Source: Talpa occidentalis (lineage: Eukaryota > Chordata > Mammalia > Eulipotyphla > Talpidae). Taken from it: a DNA stretch of 64,000 bases. The notes beneath the pieces are model-generated. The model ran no database searches, had not been told where the DNA came from, and saw nothing but the letters and a program-made list of their open reading frames with translations. The stretch is taken from the NCBI RefSeq assembly GCF_014898055.3, contig NW_023601104.1, positions 82,815,106 to 82,879,105 on the forward strand, read 5' to 3'. How positions within the stretch are numbered: the first letter of the stretch is position 1; every line of letters begins with the position of its first letter. This document shows, piece by piece, positions 1 to 11,215 of the stretch. Both the position numbers and the translations under genes were made by a program.

Positions 1-144
1 GAGGGGAGCAGCGGGCGAGTCAGGAGAGGTCTGCTGCACCATGAGGGTAGCTCCCTGGCCTGCCGGTGATCTAACCCATGTTGCAGAGACTGCAGATAGC
101 TTCACAGTGTTGTGCTTAACCCCTTGTACCACAAGGGAGGCCCC
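1..144 (-). mobile_element. tRNA-derived SINE, type O, cut by window edge
   Basis: The reverse complement reads the standard SINE head (GCCTCCCTTGTGGTACAAGG) and continues through the internal GCAGCAGACCTCTCCTG-type block. The tail half lies outside the window. The B-box region is degraded to GTTAGATCACC, so this is an older, inactive copy. It abuts the 3' end of an antisense LINE-1. Confidence 0.88.
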
Positions 145-149
145 ATTAT

Positions 150-745
150 TATATTTTTTGTAGTGCTTGCTCAAAAAATTTTTCTTTATCTTTATTATTG
201 AAGTAACATTGTATTATAACATATAAGTCTCAGGCATTCATCATTTACAATCAACATGTGCGTGTGCTTTAGTAAGCTCCCACTCAAAGTCTAGTGACAC
301 CCTTCACTAGACAATGGACACTTTCCCTCTCTGATTTATCCACTGCTGTTCCCCTGTCTTCCAGCAACTACTAACCGGTTTTATAATCTAAACATTTATT
401 TCTTTTAAACAATTTTAGTTTATCCATTTCTTTGGTTCCTCTACATACCACATAAGAGTAAAATCATAAGGCATTTGTCTTTCTCCATTTGACTTATTTC
501 ACTAAGTGTAACTCCCTCTAGGTCCATTCGTATTGTTGGAGATGGCAGGACTTCATCTTTACTTTTTTTTTTTTTTTAGCTGAGTTGTTTTCCATTGTGA
601 ATAAATACCACATGCAATCATTTATGCAATCATCTGTCAATGGGCATTTAGGTTGCTACCAACACTTGGCTGTTGTAAATAATACTGAAACCAACCTGTG
701 CATGCATACATCTCTTTGAATTAGTGTTACTGTATTTCAAGAGGT
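150..745 (-). mobile_element. LINE-1 3' end fragment, antisense
   Basis: The plus strand reads the complement of a LINE-1 3' end: an 'ATAAGAGTAAAATCATAAGG' block, then 'TTATTTCACTAAGTGTAACT', 'TTTTCCATTGTGAATAAATA', 'CAATGGGCATTTAGGTTGCT' and 'TTGAATTAGTGTTACTG'. These are the recognisable landmarks of the end of ORF2 and the 3' UTR of mammalian LINE-1. Several substitutions and a T15 run make it moderately old, and no usable reading frame remains. Confidence 0.85.
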
Positions 746-1106
746 ATAAATCTCATATCTCCTCATACTTGTCCTCTTTGCAATAAAATTAGCCTCCAGT
801 TGTCCCAAACCTATTTGTGCTTTGAGCAATTCTGTCCTCAGGAATCCATGAACTGGTTTCTGCATAGCCATTGTCTCATGTAGATAAAAACTGAAAGAAG
901 GAAATGGAGAGGCCCACTTTTCTTTATAGTCCTATGAAATTTGCATTTTTAGGCACTTCAGTATTTTAGGAGGTAACTCCAATATGCCCCTCCTTTTTAG
1001 GTGCATATTTGTGTGTGGTGTGCTGGATGGGGGTAAAGGTGGGTTTGTCCTTAACATATACAAGGAGAAAACCCAATGGTGAAGTATGTCTGTGAGCTTA
1101 TCCAAA
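746..1106. other. No recognised feature
   Basis: AT-rich unique-looking sequence between an old LINE-1 and a young SINE. I see no exon-like or repeat signature. Confidence 0.4.
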
Positions 1107-1117
1107 TCAACAGTTAT

Positions 1118-1394
1118 TTTTTTTTTAAGATTTATTTCTTTATTTTTACAAGCACTGGGTACAGTCAGAAGTGTGGGAGGGTGAGAGAATTCACCAGAGC
1201 CAGAGCGGGGAGCAGAGAAGGCAGAAGGACCGAAGTACACTGCTGAGGGGAGCAGCGGGCGGCAGGAGAGGTCTGCGCACCATGTGGGACCCTCCTCCGG
1301 TGGCCGGGGAGCAGCCAGGGATCGAACCGGCACTGCAGAGGCTGCGGGCAGCTTCGCAACCCAGTGCTCAACCACTGCGCCACCTGGGAGGCCC
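1118..1394 (-). mobile_element. tRNA-derived SINE, young type Y2, full length
   Basis: Complete SINE on the minus strand, with the poly(T) side at the left and the CCACCTGGGAGGCCC head at the right. It is flanked by a perfect 11-bp target-site duplication TCAACAGTTAT (1107-1117 and 1395-1405). The intact B box (GGATCGAACC on the plus strand), high CpG content and extra GGGGAGCAGCC block mark it as type Y2. Confidence 0.95.
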
Positions 1395-1405
1395 TCAACA
1401 GTTAT

Positions 1406-2280
1406 CTTTTGCCTCAATCTCGTGAATAATATCTGGTGACAGTTTAATTTCAAGACCACTTATAGACAACCTCCACTACTCGAACATGATTCTTCTCTTG
1501 GTCTGATTTTTCACACCATTCAGAATTTTCATGAAATATCTTTAAAAAATACTTTCCTGACCACTCTACCCAATATGATCTCCCCTCATGGTTCAGCACC
1601 ACTCACTCACCATCTTTTTATCCTTCATAGTAACTGCCACTCCCTGGATTGTTGTGTTGATTGATTGATTGATTGTTTGGCTAGTCTTACTGGACTATAA
1701 GAGCTAGAAAGTCATCAGCACTGTGTTTTTTAGTCCTTTCTGAATTAGCAACAACTTGATGACACTTGGCACATAGAGATGCTTAAAATATTTATTTAAA
1801 TGATGAATGAGTAGATAATTGAATGGAAATATTTCTTCGAGAGAAAAAATCAAGAAAAGATGAATAGCTTCTGTGACCTTCATTAAAAACTCATTCATAG
1901 CTGCACAAATATGAAATCCAAGACAATTCTTAGCAATGGGGTTTGTGCAAATCAATATGCTATTCCTTAAATCTCACCAATCCTTTATCACAAAAAGGAT
2001 TTAAGGATTCTGGTGAATGCTTTAATAGCACAAGTTGACCAGTGTCACCTTTAAAAGACTTAGCAAAGTTTTGAAATCAAATGCTTTAAATTATGTTTCT
2101 CTTTAGAAATGTGTGTTTATACAAACATATATGCCAATGTGCACAGTTGGGTATTTTGGCTCCCTTTTTTTTCTTAGTTCATTTTTAAAAGAATTTAGTA
2201 AAGCATAAGAATTTGGCACTGTTTGAGTCTTAGTTTTTCTGACCCAACTACAATGCAATTACTGGTAGATTGTCTTTGTT
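1406..2280. other. Unique AT-rich sequence with a short (TTGA)n microsatellite
   Basis: Apart from the TTGA run at 1657-1674 I recognise nothing here. The open frame at 1704-1955 on the minus strand has no visible domain or codon bias and is treated as chance. Confidence 0.4.
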
Positions 2281-2284
2281 TTTT

Positions 2285-2430
2285 GTTGTTTTTTTTATTA
2301 CTTATTTTTAATTGTTATTGAAGTGCAATTATTTTATATTATTGCAAGTATATTGACAGTATAAGAGTTGCTCTCCCATCAGGTATAGTACCACGGCACT
2401 CCCACCACCAAGCATATATATATATACCAC
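2285..2430 (-). mobile_element. Possible degraded LINE-1 3' UTR
   Basis: 'TTGTTATTGAAGTGCAATTA' followed by a caccaccaagcatatatata stretch resembles the antisense start of a LINE-1 3' UTR (TTATTGAAGTATAGTTGATT type). It is short and diverged, so the call is weak. Confidence 0.35.
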
Positions 2431-2610
2431 ATCTTTCTGATCAACTTGGCTTTTTCTCAGCATTTAAGTTGGGTTAACGATCTTATGAAGGAGAACTCTC
2501 ATCCAGATCAGACAGGTCAGATGCATTGTGCATTATTTCATGTAAGACACTGTTTGCACGTGAATACCTAATGAGAACATGTACTCAAAATTAATGGAAT
2601 AAAAAGGAGA

Positions 2611-2670
2611 CAGATGTGGTGAATTCTCTCATCCCTTGCGCCCCTGGCCTACATCCCAGTTCTTCCATGC

Positions 2671-2704
<34 letters not shown>
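2611..2704 (+). mobile_element. 5'-truncated SINE, tail only
   Basis: Contains only the last third of the SINE: GGTGAATTCTCTCATCC, then CTGGCCTACATCCCAGTTCT and an (AATA)n tail of about 32 bases. The tRNA-like head is missing, which fits a 5'-truncated insertion or later loss. Confidence 0.75.
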
Positions 2705-2706
<2 letters not shown>

Positions 2707-3510
2707 CCCCCCCGCCCCCAAAAGAGACTGAAAACAAAATGACCCAACATTTATTACACATTTTTAAAGTATGGCATTTTCTAACCAATTTTAACCTTTT
2801 CAAATACATCTTGTATTTTATTCTTTTATTTTTTTTTCTAGCCTACTATTTCCCAATAAAGAACAGCTCAGATCACATATCTCAAGCTGTGCTCTCTTTT
2901 CCACATTTTTCTTGATCTGGACTTGTCTTTCTAGACCCTTAGTCCTGTTCACAACTTGCCTGCAGCAGAGACCTATCCAGATGGTTGCTATTACTTATGA
3001 CTTTTTAAAAGGCAGCATTTACCACATAGACATATTCCAGGGCCGTTCTTAGTGAGTGATACATGCCATGGTCATTACCAAGAAATGAAAACACTAATTT
3101 TCACTTTATTTGCCCAAAAGTAGACTATAACATAAAGATTCAAACACAGATCATGGCCTACATTTCCACTTTTTAGGGTCTCCGATTATGTATAGATTTG
3201 CAAACCTGTATAGATTTGCAAAACTGTATAGATTTGCAAACCTGGGACCAGGTGTGATGGTGAATACAGAGGATCATAGTTTGCTGCATAAGTGTTAGGG
3301 CTACAGAGAAGAGAGTTGTGTCAATCCTCATGAGAGATATAACTTTTCACTGCAAGGAAGGCACAAATATTTTATATATTTTATCCTATTTCCTCTAGTT
3401 CTTTTTATCCCACTACTATTACTGTGATTAATATCACTACCATCACCATAATTCTGTGTATCCATGCTGACCAAGATTCTGTCCCAGGAAATTTCCATTA
3501 TTACATTAAT
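2705..3510. other. Unique sequence containing a small 18-bp minisatellite
   Basis: No gene or dispersed repeat recognised except the tandem repeat at 3189-3242. Confidence 0.4.
3189..3242. repeat. Minisatellite, 3 units of 18 bp
   Basis: Three head-to-tail units of TGTATAGATTTGCAAACC. Units 1 and 3 are identical and unit 2 differs at one position (AAAC for AACC). The near identity suggests a recent local expansion. Confidence 0.9.
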
Positions 3511-3514
3511 TTCT

Positions 3515-3640
3515 CCCCCAAATAATCAAGGCTGGTATTATGCACAATTGATGGGTAAGGAGACTGAAAGTCACTTGCACAGCCGATGAGCCAGGGTTTA
3601 AATCCAATGAGCTTGCATCTGAAGAATGCTGCCCTCCAAT
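3515..3640 (-). mobile_element. MIR fragment, antisense
   Basis: 'GGAGACTGAAAGTCACTTGC' followed by 'GCCAGGGTTTAAATCCAATG' matches the antisense core and head of the ancient tRNA-derived MIR SINE. It is heavily diverged, as expected for an element of that age. Confidence 0.6.
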
Positions 3641-4891
3641 ATTCATCTTCACATTCATTCTGTTTGCTTTCTGACTTGTTAATTTACTGTGGTGGATAAG
3701 AGATCAATATTCTAAAATGAATATTTCAGTATCACATATCCAGGAAATAATTTCCAAGACTATTCTTAGATTCTCCTATTTACATGCAAGAAAGAAATCA
3801 AGAAATACTTGTTAGCTTTGACCTACCTAAGTCTGTGAATCTGACCAGGCATCACAAAGTTCAATTCAAAGAAAGGTAGAGGAGAGACCACTTTAAGTAG
3901 GAAAAAGAAAACCCACACGTGGTTTTGTAATAAATTGTTTTCAAAGATGACAGAACTGTTGGTAGTGTCAAAAGTAATAAGAAAAAAAAAAGGAATCTAA
4001 AGTAATTGTCTTCAAGTTCCTCTGTGGATGAAATAATTCTAAGGTGCACTATCCATTTTTCTATTCATTACTGGTTCATTTGGAGAAAAATAAGATTAAA
4101 CATTTAATTACTAAAAACTCTTCCAGGGCAGAACATTTAGTAATAATAGCCAACAAATTAATATAGGCTGCATCATTTCTATGAAATAGATTTAAAACAC
4201 TGCAGGGATGACAAGACAACCAGCAGGATATTCAGCAACTAGCAAGGGATCGCCCACATTTTTGTACATAGATGGACACATGGTACCCAGTCAGCAAGGT
4301 ATCTGAGAGGTGGCAGTCAAGTATCATACATCATCTGCTGGGAAGTTCTAAGCTTTGATCCTGACATATTTCTCTCTTGGATGAGGTGATGAGAAACATT
4401 ACCAATAAAGCAGGAATGTTTGTCCTTTACAAGATTACCACCTTGTAAATATGGTTTACTGTGCATTGAAAATTTTGACAAAGTCTTAATTTTATTCTAA
4501 ATAACTTATTCTGTTGCATATTGAGTTTCTATGATGGGAAATTATTAAAGTTAGTGAATCTAACTATATCCTCATACTATATCACACACATACAATTCAT
4601 ATACTAATTTCATCAGAAAGTTTCACATCAGAAAGGAATACAGTAGTGATTTCTCCCTTTAAATTGGAAATACCACACTCTTGATTTTCCATGAAAATAC
4701 TTTTTCTATTGTAACACGTATGCTAATATATAAGAATGGAACAGAGTAATGAAAAACAGACATAACAAAACTGAACTTGTATTCCAATTAAAAAAAAATC
4801 TTAAAAACTATCGTATTTCAGTTTAGGTAAGGATAGAGTGGTCAGGGACATCATACTGAGGTTAACCATTGATGAGGATACTAATCTCAAG
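3641..4891. other. No recognised feature
   Basis: Unique AT-rich sequence. The open frames at 3861-4049 (minus) and 4838-5029 (plus) are short; the latter runs into a SINE. Confidence 0.4.
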
Positions 4892-4911
4892 CCATTGACT
4901 GAATTTTTTAA

Positions 4912-5184
4912 ACATTTTTTTAAGATTTATTTATTTATGCATACAAGAGCTGGGATACAGGCCAGAGGCACGGGGGGGGGGGGTGAGAGGATTCACCAGA
5001 GAGAGTGGGGAACAGAACAGGCAGATTGACCAAAGTACACTGCTGAGGGGAGCAGCGGGTGAATCAGGAGAGGTCTGCTGCACCATGTGGGTAGCTGGCT
5101 GGGTGGCCAGGAATAGAACTCACGTTGCAGTGGCTGTGGACAGCTTCATAGGTTCTGTCTTAACCCTTGCGCCACCAGGGAGGC
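4912..5184 (-). mobile_element. tRNA-derived SINE, type O
   Basis: Full-length minus-strand copy ending in CCACCAGGGAGGCC. The duplication CCATTGACTGA flanks it at 4892-4902 and 5185-5195. A 12-base G run at 4972-4983 expands the C-rich part of the element and may be length-unstable. Confidence 0.92.
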
Positions 5185-5308
5185 CCATTGACTGATTTTT
5201 TTTTTGTGCAAACATATTTGGGATATTGGTTATTCAGGATTAGCTAGCTGGATAGTGTGTAATGTCCTAATCCAATACTACAAAAGTTAAATTTTCTCTT
5301 TTGAGTTG

Positions 5309-5322
5309 AAAGGAAACTTCGT
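5309..5322. repeat. Left target-site duplication of the 5'-inverted LINE-1
   Basis: AAAGGAAACTTCGT here corresponds to AAAGGAACCTTAGT at 6141-6154 (12 of 14 identical). The pair brackets the inverted LINE-1 together with the SINE later inserted at its right end. Confidence 0.75.
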
Positions 5323-5845
5323 TTCTTTTATTTTTTTTTTATTAATTTTTTTTCTTACATTGCTGTAGTCCCCATAGTTCTCCCACCACCATATCACCCA
5401 TGAACCATCACCATATTCTCTGTGTTCATCCCTCCCTGGGTTTGCACCCCCTCCCTTTGTATGCCTCGGTTATATGGTCACCTTGCTAGTTTTGACTTTT
5501 CCTTGACCTTTTATTTAGCTTCTCTATATTTCACATGTAAGTGAGACCACCTGGTATTTATCTTTCTCCTTCTAATTAATTTTGCCTAGTATAATCCTTT
5601 CCAGTTCCATTCACATTGCCACAAATGGCATGAATTTGTCTTTTTGATCTCTGAGTAATAAATATTCCACTGTATAAGTATACCACAACTTTTTGATCCA
5701 TTCATCTATTTTGGGGCAGTTGGTTTGTTTCTGTATCTTGACTACCATAAATAGTGCTGCAATAAACATAGGAGTGCAGGTTTCCATAAAACCCAGCAAT
5801 TCCACTCCTGGGGATCTACCCAAAGGACACACAAACACTAATTTA
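5323..5845 (-). mobile_element. LINE-1 3' end with 5' inversion, antisense
   Basis: From the poly(T) at 5330 to about 5785 the plus strand reads antisense LINE-1 (TAAGTGAGACCACCTGGTAT, ATCCATTCATCTATTTTGGG, AGTGCTGCAATAAACATAGG). From about 5790 it switches to sense LINE-1 ('CCCAGCAATTCCACTCCTGG', then 'ACACAAACACTAATTTAAAA'), the region just upstream in ORF2. Opposite orientations within one insertion bracketed by a shared duplication are the signature of twin priming. No coding capacity remains. Confidence 0.85.
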
Positions 5846-5858
5846 AAAGGAACCTTAG

Positions 5859-6139
5859 GGGCCTCCCAGGTGGCGCAGCAGTTGAGCGCTGGGCTGCAAA
5901 GCTGCTCGCAGCCTCTGCAGTGCCAGTTCAATCCCCGGCCGCCAGGCGAGGGTCCCACGTGGTGCGCAAGACCTCTCCTGCCGCCCGCTGCTCCCCTCAG
6001 CAGTGTACTTCAGTCCTTCTGCCTGCTCTGGTCCCCGCTCTGGCTCTGGTTAATTCTCTCACCCTCCAGTTCTTCTGAATGTACCCAGTGCCTGTATAAA
6101 TAAATAAATAAAAATAAATATTTTTAAAAATTTAAAAAA
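5859..6139 (+). mobile_element. tRNA-derived SINE, type Y1, inside a LINE-1 target-site duplication
   Basis: Full-length copy with an A-box-like GGTGGCGCAGCAG, B box GTTCAATCCC and an (AATA)n tail. The perfect 14-bp duplication AAAAGGAACCTTAG lies at 5845-5858 and 6140-6153. That target is itself the right-hand target-site duplication of the LINE-1 at 5323-5845, so the SINE is the younger event. It lacks the extra GCTGCTCCCC block of type Y2. Confidence 0.95.
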
Positions 6140-6154
6140 AAAAGGAACCTTAGT

Positions 6155-8177
6155 CTGTAATCTATTAATCTCCCATTTCAAGAATTGCCTCTAAAACTTG
6201 CTTTGCAGAAACATTTCTAAATAGATAACTTAAAAAATTTACTATATTATCTTTTCTCCCAAAGAGTAGACAGAAGGATGTAATACCTTGAGGCTGATAG
6301 TTCATTACTTTGTTGATTCTACTTATTGGGTTACTTTTAAATGTCTACTTTTCTCTTTAGGGGGCTACAGCTTATTAATGAAGATTGAAAGTCAAGGGCT
6401 GGCTTCGCTATCTTTTATTAAGTCAGGCATGAAGAATCTATCACCTCTCTTTGGAATGTGAGGGATAGTGATCACTATTATTTTTCCATCTTTGTGGTTT
6501 CAGCAGAAATTCAAGACACAAGGCCCTTAGCCCCAAGGTTGATGGAGGTAAAGGGCCCCATATATTGTGGGTTTTTTCTTATTGTTTTCCATTTCTAGCA
6601 GACTAAATTTTATTGCTGGCTTGGTTCTGCTAGTACATTTTTTCCCTGTACAGAAAGCCATGAAATGGTTAGAAACAGATTAATTTATATCAGCCTTTTG
6701 AAAGGCAATGAGTGAAGAAGAGAGAAAAATTCTCAATGCAGGAAATAATACTTTCTGGGCCATTGGTCAGGATTTTCCAATTTTCAGTTATTTCAGTTAT
6801 TGTATGGAAAAGCATTGAGTGTAGGCACATTATATTTAAGCTTTAGTATATTTAATGGATCTGAAAGCCCCTTGAATTCCATTCATGCACTCCTCCATTA
6901 GTATTTGAAGATTCTAATTGTGTTCCCACAATGAGTCATTCTATATCAGTGGCTGACAGTTGACAATCAGGGAGGCTTAGCAATGAACATTTTTTACCTA
7001 TCAAATTAGGTTTTGTATATTTAATGATTGCTAAATGAAAGACACTGACAAAAGTAATTTGATCACAATGTGGATTACCAAAATCTGCTTCTCATTATAA
7101 AACATTTCCAGAGGCCATTAGGAGAAATACTGGGGATTTGCAATGCAATAGATAAGCAGCAACAGGCTTAAAAGTCTACATTTTAAAGTTGACTGGAGAA
7201 TTCCATATTCCCTTTAATATAATATTCTTTCCATCTTTCTGCTCAGCATACATTGACTGAGACGCCCAGTTGAGATGCAGTAGAAAGACTTTTATTACCA
7301 CTCCCCCGCCTCCCACACACACACCCTCCATTATCTGGCACTGTGGTTGACTGGCAATGCTATTTTGAATAGCTTTCTGAAGGCAGGTGGCTTGAATGTT
7401 TAGGTAGTAAAATTTCCTGAAGTTCAACTTCATATCATGACCCCTACCTTCCTGATACTTGTTTAAATTGTCCTAATCAGCTTCTTGATTAACTCAGTTT
7501 AAAATACAGAGTTACACCTACCACAATTCCTGACGCTAGTAAGTAGACCATCAAGTTTAGTGTCAACAAACTTTCAAAATAGGGATCTTAAAAATTACAG
7601 AGTCAATATGTCACCAGACTTCAAGGCAAATAAATCTAGAGAGAGAAAAAGACCAGCTTTACCTAATACTTCCCCTGGGGAGGAAGATGAATGTTTCTAA
7701 GCTCTAATAGAAATGAAAAATATGTTTAAAACATTATTTGACTAGATGGTTTCTGAGAGAGGGGACCCTTAAACGCAGTCATTAAAATTATATCTAACGA
7801 GACAGGGATAAAATGGAAATCAGGGTAATTTCAAGCCATCAGAAAATTGTAAATATTTTCTTGCCTCTAAGGTATACAGTTAATCTCTAGAAAAATATCA
7901 ATAAATAGTTGTTAATTAGATAACTGCCAAACTTTTCTCCTGCTGGTTTGAGTTTTGGGGGACTCAAGGTCCATGACTGATAGAGAAGATTGTGTTAAAA
8001 AAAACCAACAGCCAATGCAAAAGGGCTGCCTGTGGTATCTGTCTAGAAGCAAATGAAGGAGGAAAGAGTAGAGAAACCAAAGAAATAACTCTATTGAGAT
8101 TCATATCACTCCCAAAATGAGAACTGAAAAATATGAGACACCCAGAAAATCTCACCTATATCCAGGTTAAGGACATG
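6155..8177. other. Unique AT-rich sequence
   Basis: About 2 kb without a recognised repeat or gene. The minus-strand frame at 7176-7433 shows no signal, membrane or catalytic signature. Confidence 0.4.
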
Positions 8178-8186
8178 AAAGTGTAG

Positions 8187-8437
8187 TGCCTCCCTAGTGG
8201 CCTAGCATTAAGTCAGCGCTATCACTGCTATGGCCTGAGTTCAATCTCTGGCCAAGGGGCTGACCCATGTGGCACAGCAGACCTCTCCTGTCTCACTCCC
8301 TTAGCAGTGTATTTCAGTAGATCTGCTTGTTGTGCTCCCCCCTCTGTCTCTGATGAGACCTCTCATCCTCTGAACCTTTGTCCTACACCCCAGCATTTCT
8401 ACACAAAAATAAATTATAATTTAAAAAAAAAAAAGAT
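8187..8437 (+). mobile_element. tRNA-derived SINE, divergent type C
   Basis: The head reads GCCTCCCTAGTGGCCTAGCA, then a TATCACTGCTATGGCCTGAG block unlike the O and Y copies, then the shared GCAGACCTCTCCTGTCTC body. Duplication AAAGTGTAG at 8178-8186 and 8439-8447. The GGCCTAG head is shared with the copies at 36734 and 56997. Confidence 0.9.
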
Positions 8438-8447
8438 AAAAGTGTAG

Positions 8448-9317
8448 CTTTTGATGACTGAAGCTGCCATGCTAAGTGAGAGAAGTTGAGACAACAGAGC
8501 ATGTGCAACAGGCACCATTTCAAACTATCATTTTCCTGGCCTCTTATTTTGTTCTATAGAATGAATACCTACAATATTGAGCCTGATGCTCTGATATCAA
8601 GCCTTTAGCATGTTCAGTGATGAATTTCCTAAGTGTGCATGATAAGACACCCTGACAGCAGCAAAAATCTGACTTCTAACTTCATCTTCTGATTTATCCC
8701 TTACATTGTCTGACCTAAACAGAATCATATTAAGATATTACTATTTTTATTATTAAAATACACACATACAAACCTTGTAATTTGTAAAGATCAAGGTAAA
8801 TGCATATTGCTTCTATTATCAGGAGTTTAGAACACAGGGCATGCAAATTGATTTGAGGCTGGTTTCTGGGAGTATCTGTTGACTCTAATTGCTAGTCATG
8901 GAAATTTATTTCTAAGTGAGAACTGCTTATTCCTATCATTGTGAGAAAGCAACAGCTTCTAGTGAATGCTTTCCCAGAGTGAAGGCAGGGAGAATGACAA
9001 GAGAGAGAAGAGAATCAGGGGCATCCTATGATCTGTGCTGCTTCTTTTAATAAAACATAAAGAGATTAGCTATGTTGCAAAATTGAAGCAATCTTGTTCT
9101 TTCTGCAAAGCTATTCTTCAGAAAGAATTACCAGACAACTGGGCCACTTTAGCACAATTACACTCAGAAAGCTGAGAAACCTCCCACCCCTAAACCTCCA
9201 CTATCGCTGTGCTCCCTACCTATAATCCCATTCTCTTCCTCCCACACGCCACTCCCTGCTGTGAGTGAACAACCTAGGCATCTCTTCCATCTTTGCATCT
9301 AGAATATGCTCTACTGT
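8448..9317. other. Unique AT-rich sequence
   Basis: Nothing recognised. Confidence 0.4.
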
Positions 9318-9334
9318 AAAACCTTTCCTGATTT

Positions 9335-9614
9335 GGGCCTCCCTTGTGGCACAAGGGGTTAAGATGCAGCCTGTGAAGCTGTCTGCAGCCTCTGCAGCAC
9401 AAGCTCAATTCCTAGCCAGGCAGGGAGCAACCCACATGGCGCAGCAGACCTCTCCTGACTTGTCTGCTGCTCCCCTCAGCAGTGTATTTCAGTCACTCTG
9501 CCTGTTTTGTTCCCCACTCTGTCTCTGGTGAATCCTCTCACCCCCACCCCACACACACACCTCTGGCTTGTACCCCAGCTCTTGTATGCATAAATAAATA
9601 AATCTTAAAAAAAA
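9335..9614 (+). mobile_element. tRNA-derived SINE, type O, well preserved
   Basis: Full-length copy flanked by a perfect 17-bp duplication AAAACCTTTCCTGATTT (9318-9334 and 9615-9631). The C-rich segment has grown a short (CA)n run at about 9551-9561. The tail is AAATAAATAAATCTTAAAA, with a TCTT terminator-like motif. Confidence 0.95.
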
Positions 9615-9631
9615 AAAACCTTTCCTGATTT

Positions 9632-10397
9632 TTTTATAAATAATTATGTATATATGCATACTAAAAAAAATTTTCATTGCTACTCCTTTGTAAAAAAAAA
9701 AAAAATCATTAGCAAGCATCACATTTTATTTGTCAGTTTGTCTCAAATACCAAAGAAAATGGTTGGTGAATAGAAACCATCTAATCAGTTTATTCAATGA
9801 AAACCATACAAAGAAATTAATGCAAGTTCAGATTTAGGTATATAGGCACATATAACATTTAATGTGTTATTTAAACTGAGTGAATTGTATTTATCTTGGA
9901 GGAATTTTAGGTAGAGTTAAGTGGAAAAAAAAATAATTCAAAATTGTGTTATGTATCACTTTCAAATGCAGAGGAAATATTTCTGAAAAAAAATCTATAT
10001 GTTGTTTGTAATAATAAGCAGTTCAAGGACACAAAACATGTTAAAATGTGTCTGCAAATTAAACTATGGCTTTGTGTTATTTTAGGTTTTTAGTAACAGC
10101 ATTTATTCTCATATAACCTTGAAAAATCTATCCCAATTCTTTTCATCATTATTGTGATTTAGTGAGTCAATTACTGAGTTAATTTTCCATAATAATAAAA
10201 AAAAATGCACTGTATCTAGTTCTTTCTAATTTACTTACAAAATACCAAATCAAAGCATAACTCTCTAGCTTGCTCATCTAGGGCTAGGGTGAACTAAATT
10301 CAACTGGAAAGCAGGAACAGGACCAGGGAGAGAACTTCATTTTGGGTACAACCTTCAGTGGAGAGGGGAGGCTGGAAAGGAAGGTGAAAATATTGCT
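9632..10397. other. Unique AT-rich sequence
   Basis: Nothing recognised beyond A/T runs. Confidence 0.4.
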
Positions 10398-10602
10398 ATG
10401 GAACATTTAATCACCATGAATTGTGACTGGCACTGATTCTAAAGACACCACATGTCTTGACTCATTTAACCCTACCAAAATCCCCATGCAATATGTAATT
10501 ATTCCTATTGTTATAAATTCGTATAAATTAGGAAACTGAGTGAGACTTGCTGAAACCACCATAGCTGGGATCTGGTAGAGCTGAAACTTGAACACAGAAA
10601 AT
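10398..10602 (-). mobile_element. MIR, antisense, near full length
   Basis: The order of motifs is that of antisense MIR: CTGGCACTGATTCTAAAGAC, CTCATTTAACCCTACCAAAA, TTATTCCTATTGTTATAAAT, GGAAACTGAGTGAGACTTGC, then AGCTGGGATCTGGTAGAGCT and TTGAACACAG. This is the mammal-wide tRNA/core SINE, fixed long before placental radiation. Confidence 0.75.
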
Positions 10603-11215
10603 CAGTAGGAAAAACTGCCTCTATGGTATAATTTCATAAATTGACAATTTCCCCATTTTTTTCTAGAAATGCAATTAGTAATGAATAAATAAACATATGG
10701 TAGCAAGCATCTTTAAAATAATAACTATGGTAGCATACACGAGAAGGAGATAGTTCATAAAAATTAAAATGATTTGGACTCAGATGGCTTTGCAGTTCAG
10801 TTGTTTCAAATTCTCATGGAATAAATAATTTTCACATCATTTAAATAAATGTCAAAACCTTAAAAACCTTTGGCAAGTAACCCAGGTACTTGAGTGGAAC
10901 TAATATAATCCTTAGAGAAACTTGGATGCGATAATAGGCAGACACAAACATATACATATGTGCACACAAACCACGTTCACATGTCCACTACCTTTTATAC
11001 ACAAATCTGTGGGTTCTGTTCTCTGTGAGTTGTGATGGACACACTCTAAATAAAAGACTAGCATCCAGATCTCTAAGTAAAAGACTAGCAGGCACAATTC
11101 AAAACACTGTTAAATTCCTAATACAGGAAGATTATAGGGTGGTAAAACAGATGTGAATTTGACATTCAACACTCAGGAGTGGGAATTATTTCCTTTATTT
11201 TTCAAAATAAAATTA
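10603..11215. other. Unique AT-rich sequence
   Basis: Contains two near-copies of a short phrase (AAAAGACTAGCATCCAGATC and AAAAGACTAGCAGGCACAAT near 11050-11095), a 10-20 base local duplication. Nothing else recognised. Confidence 0.4.
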
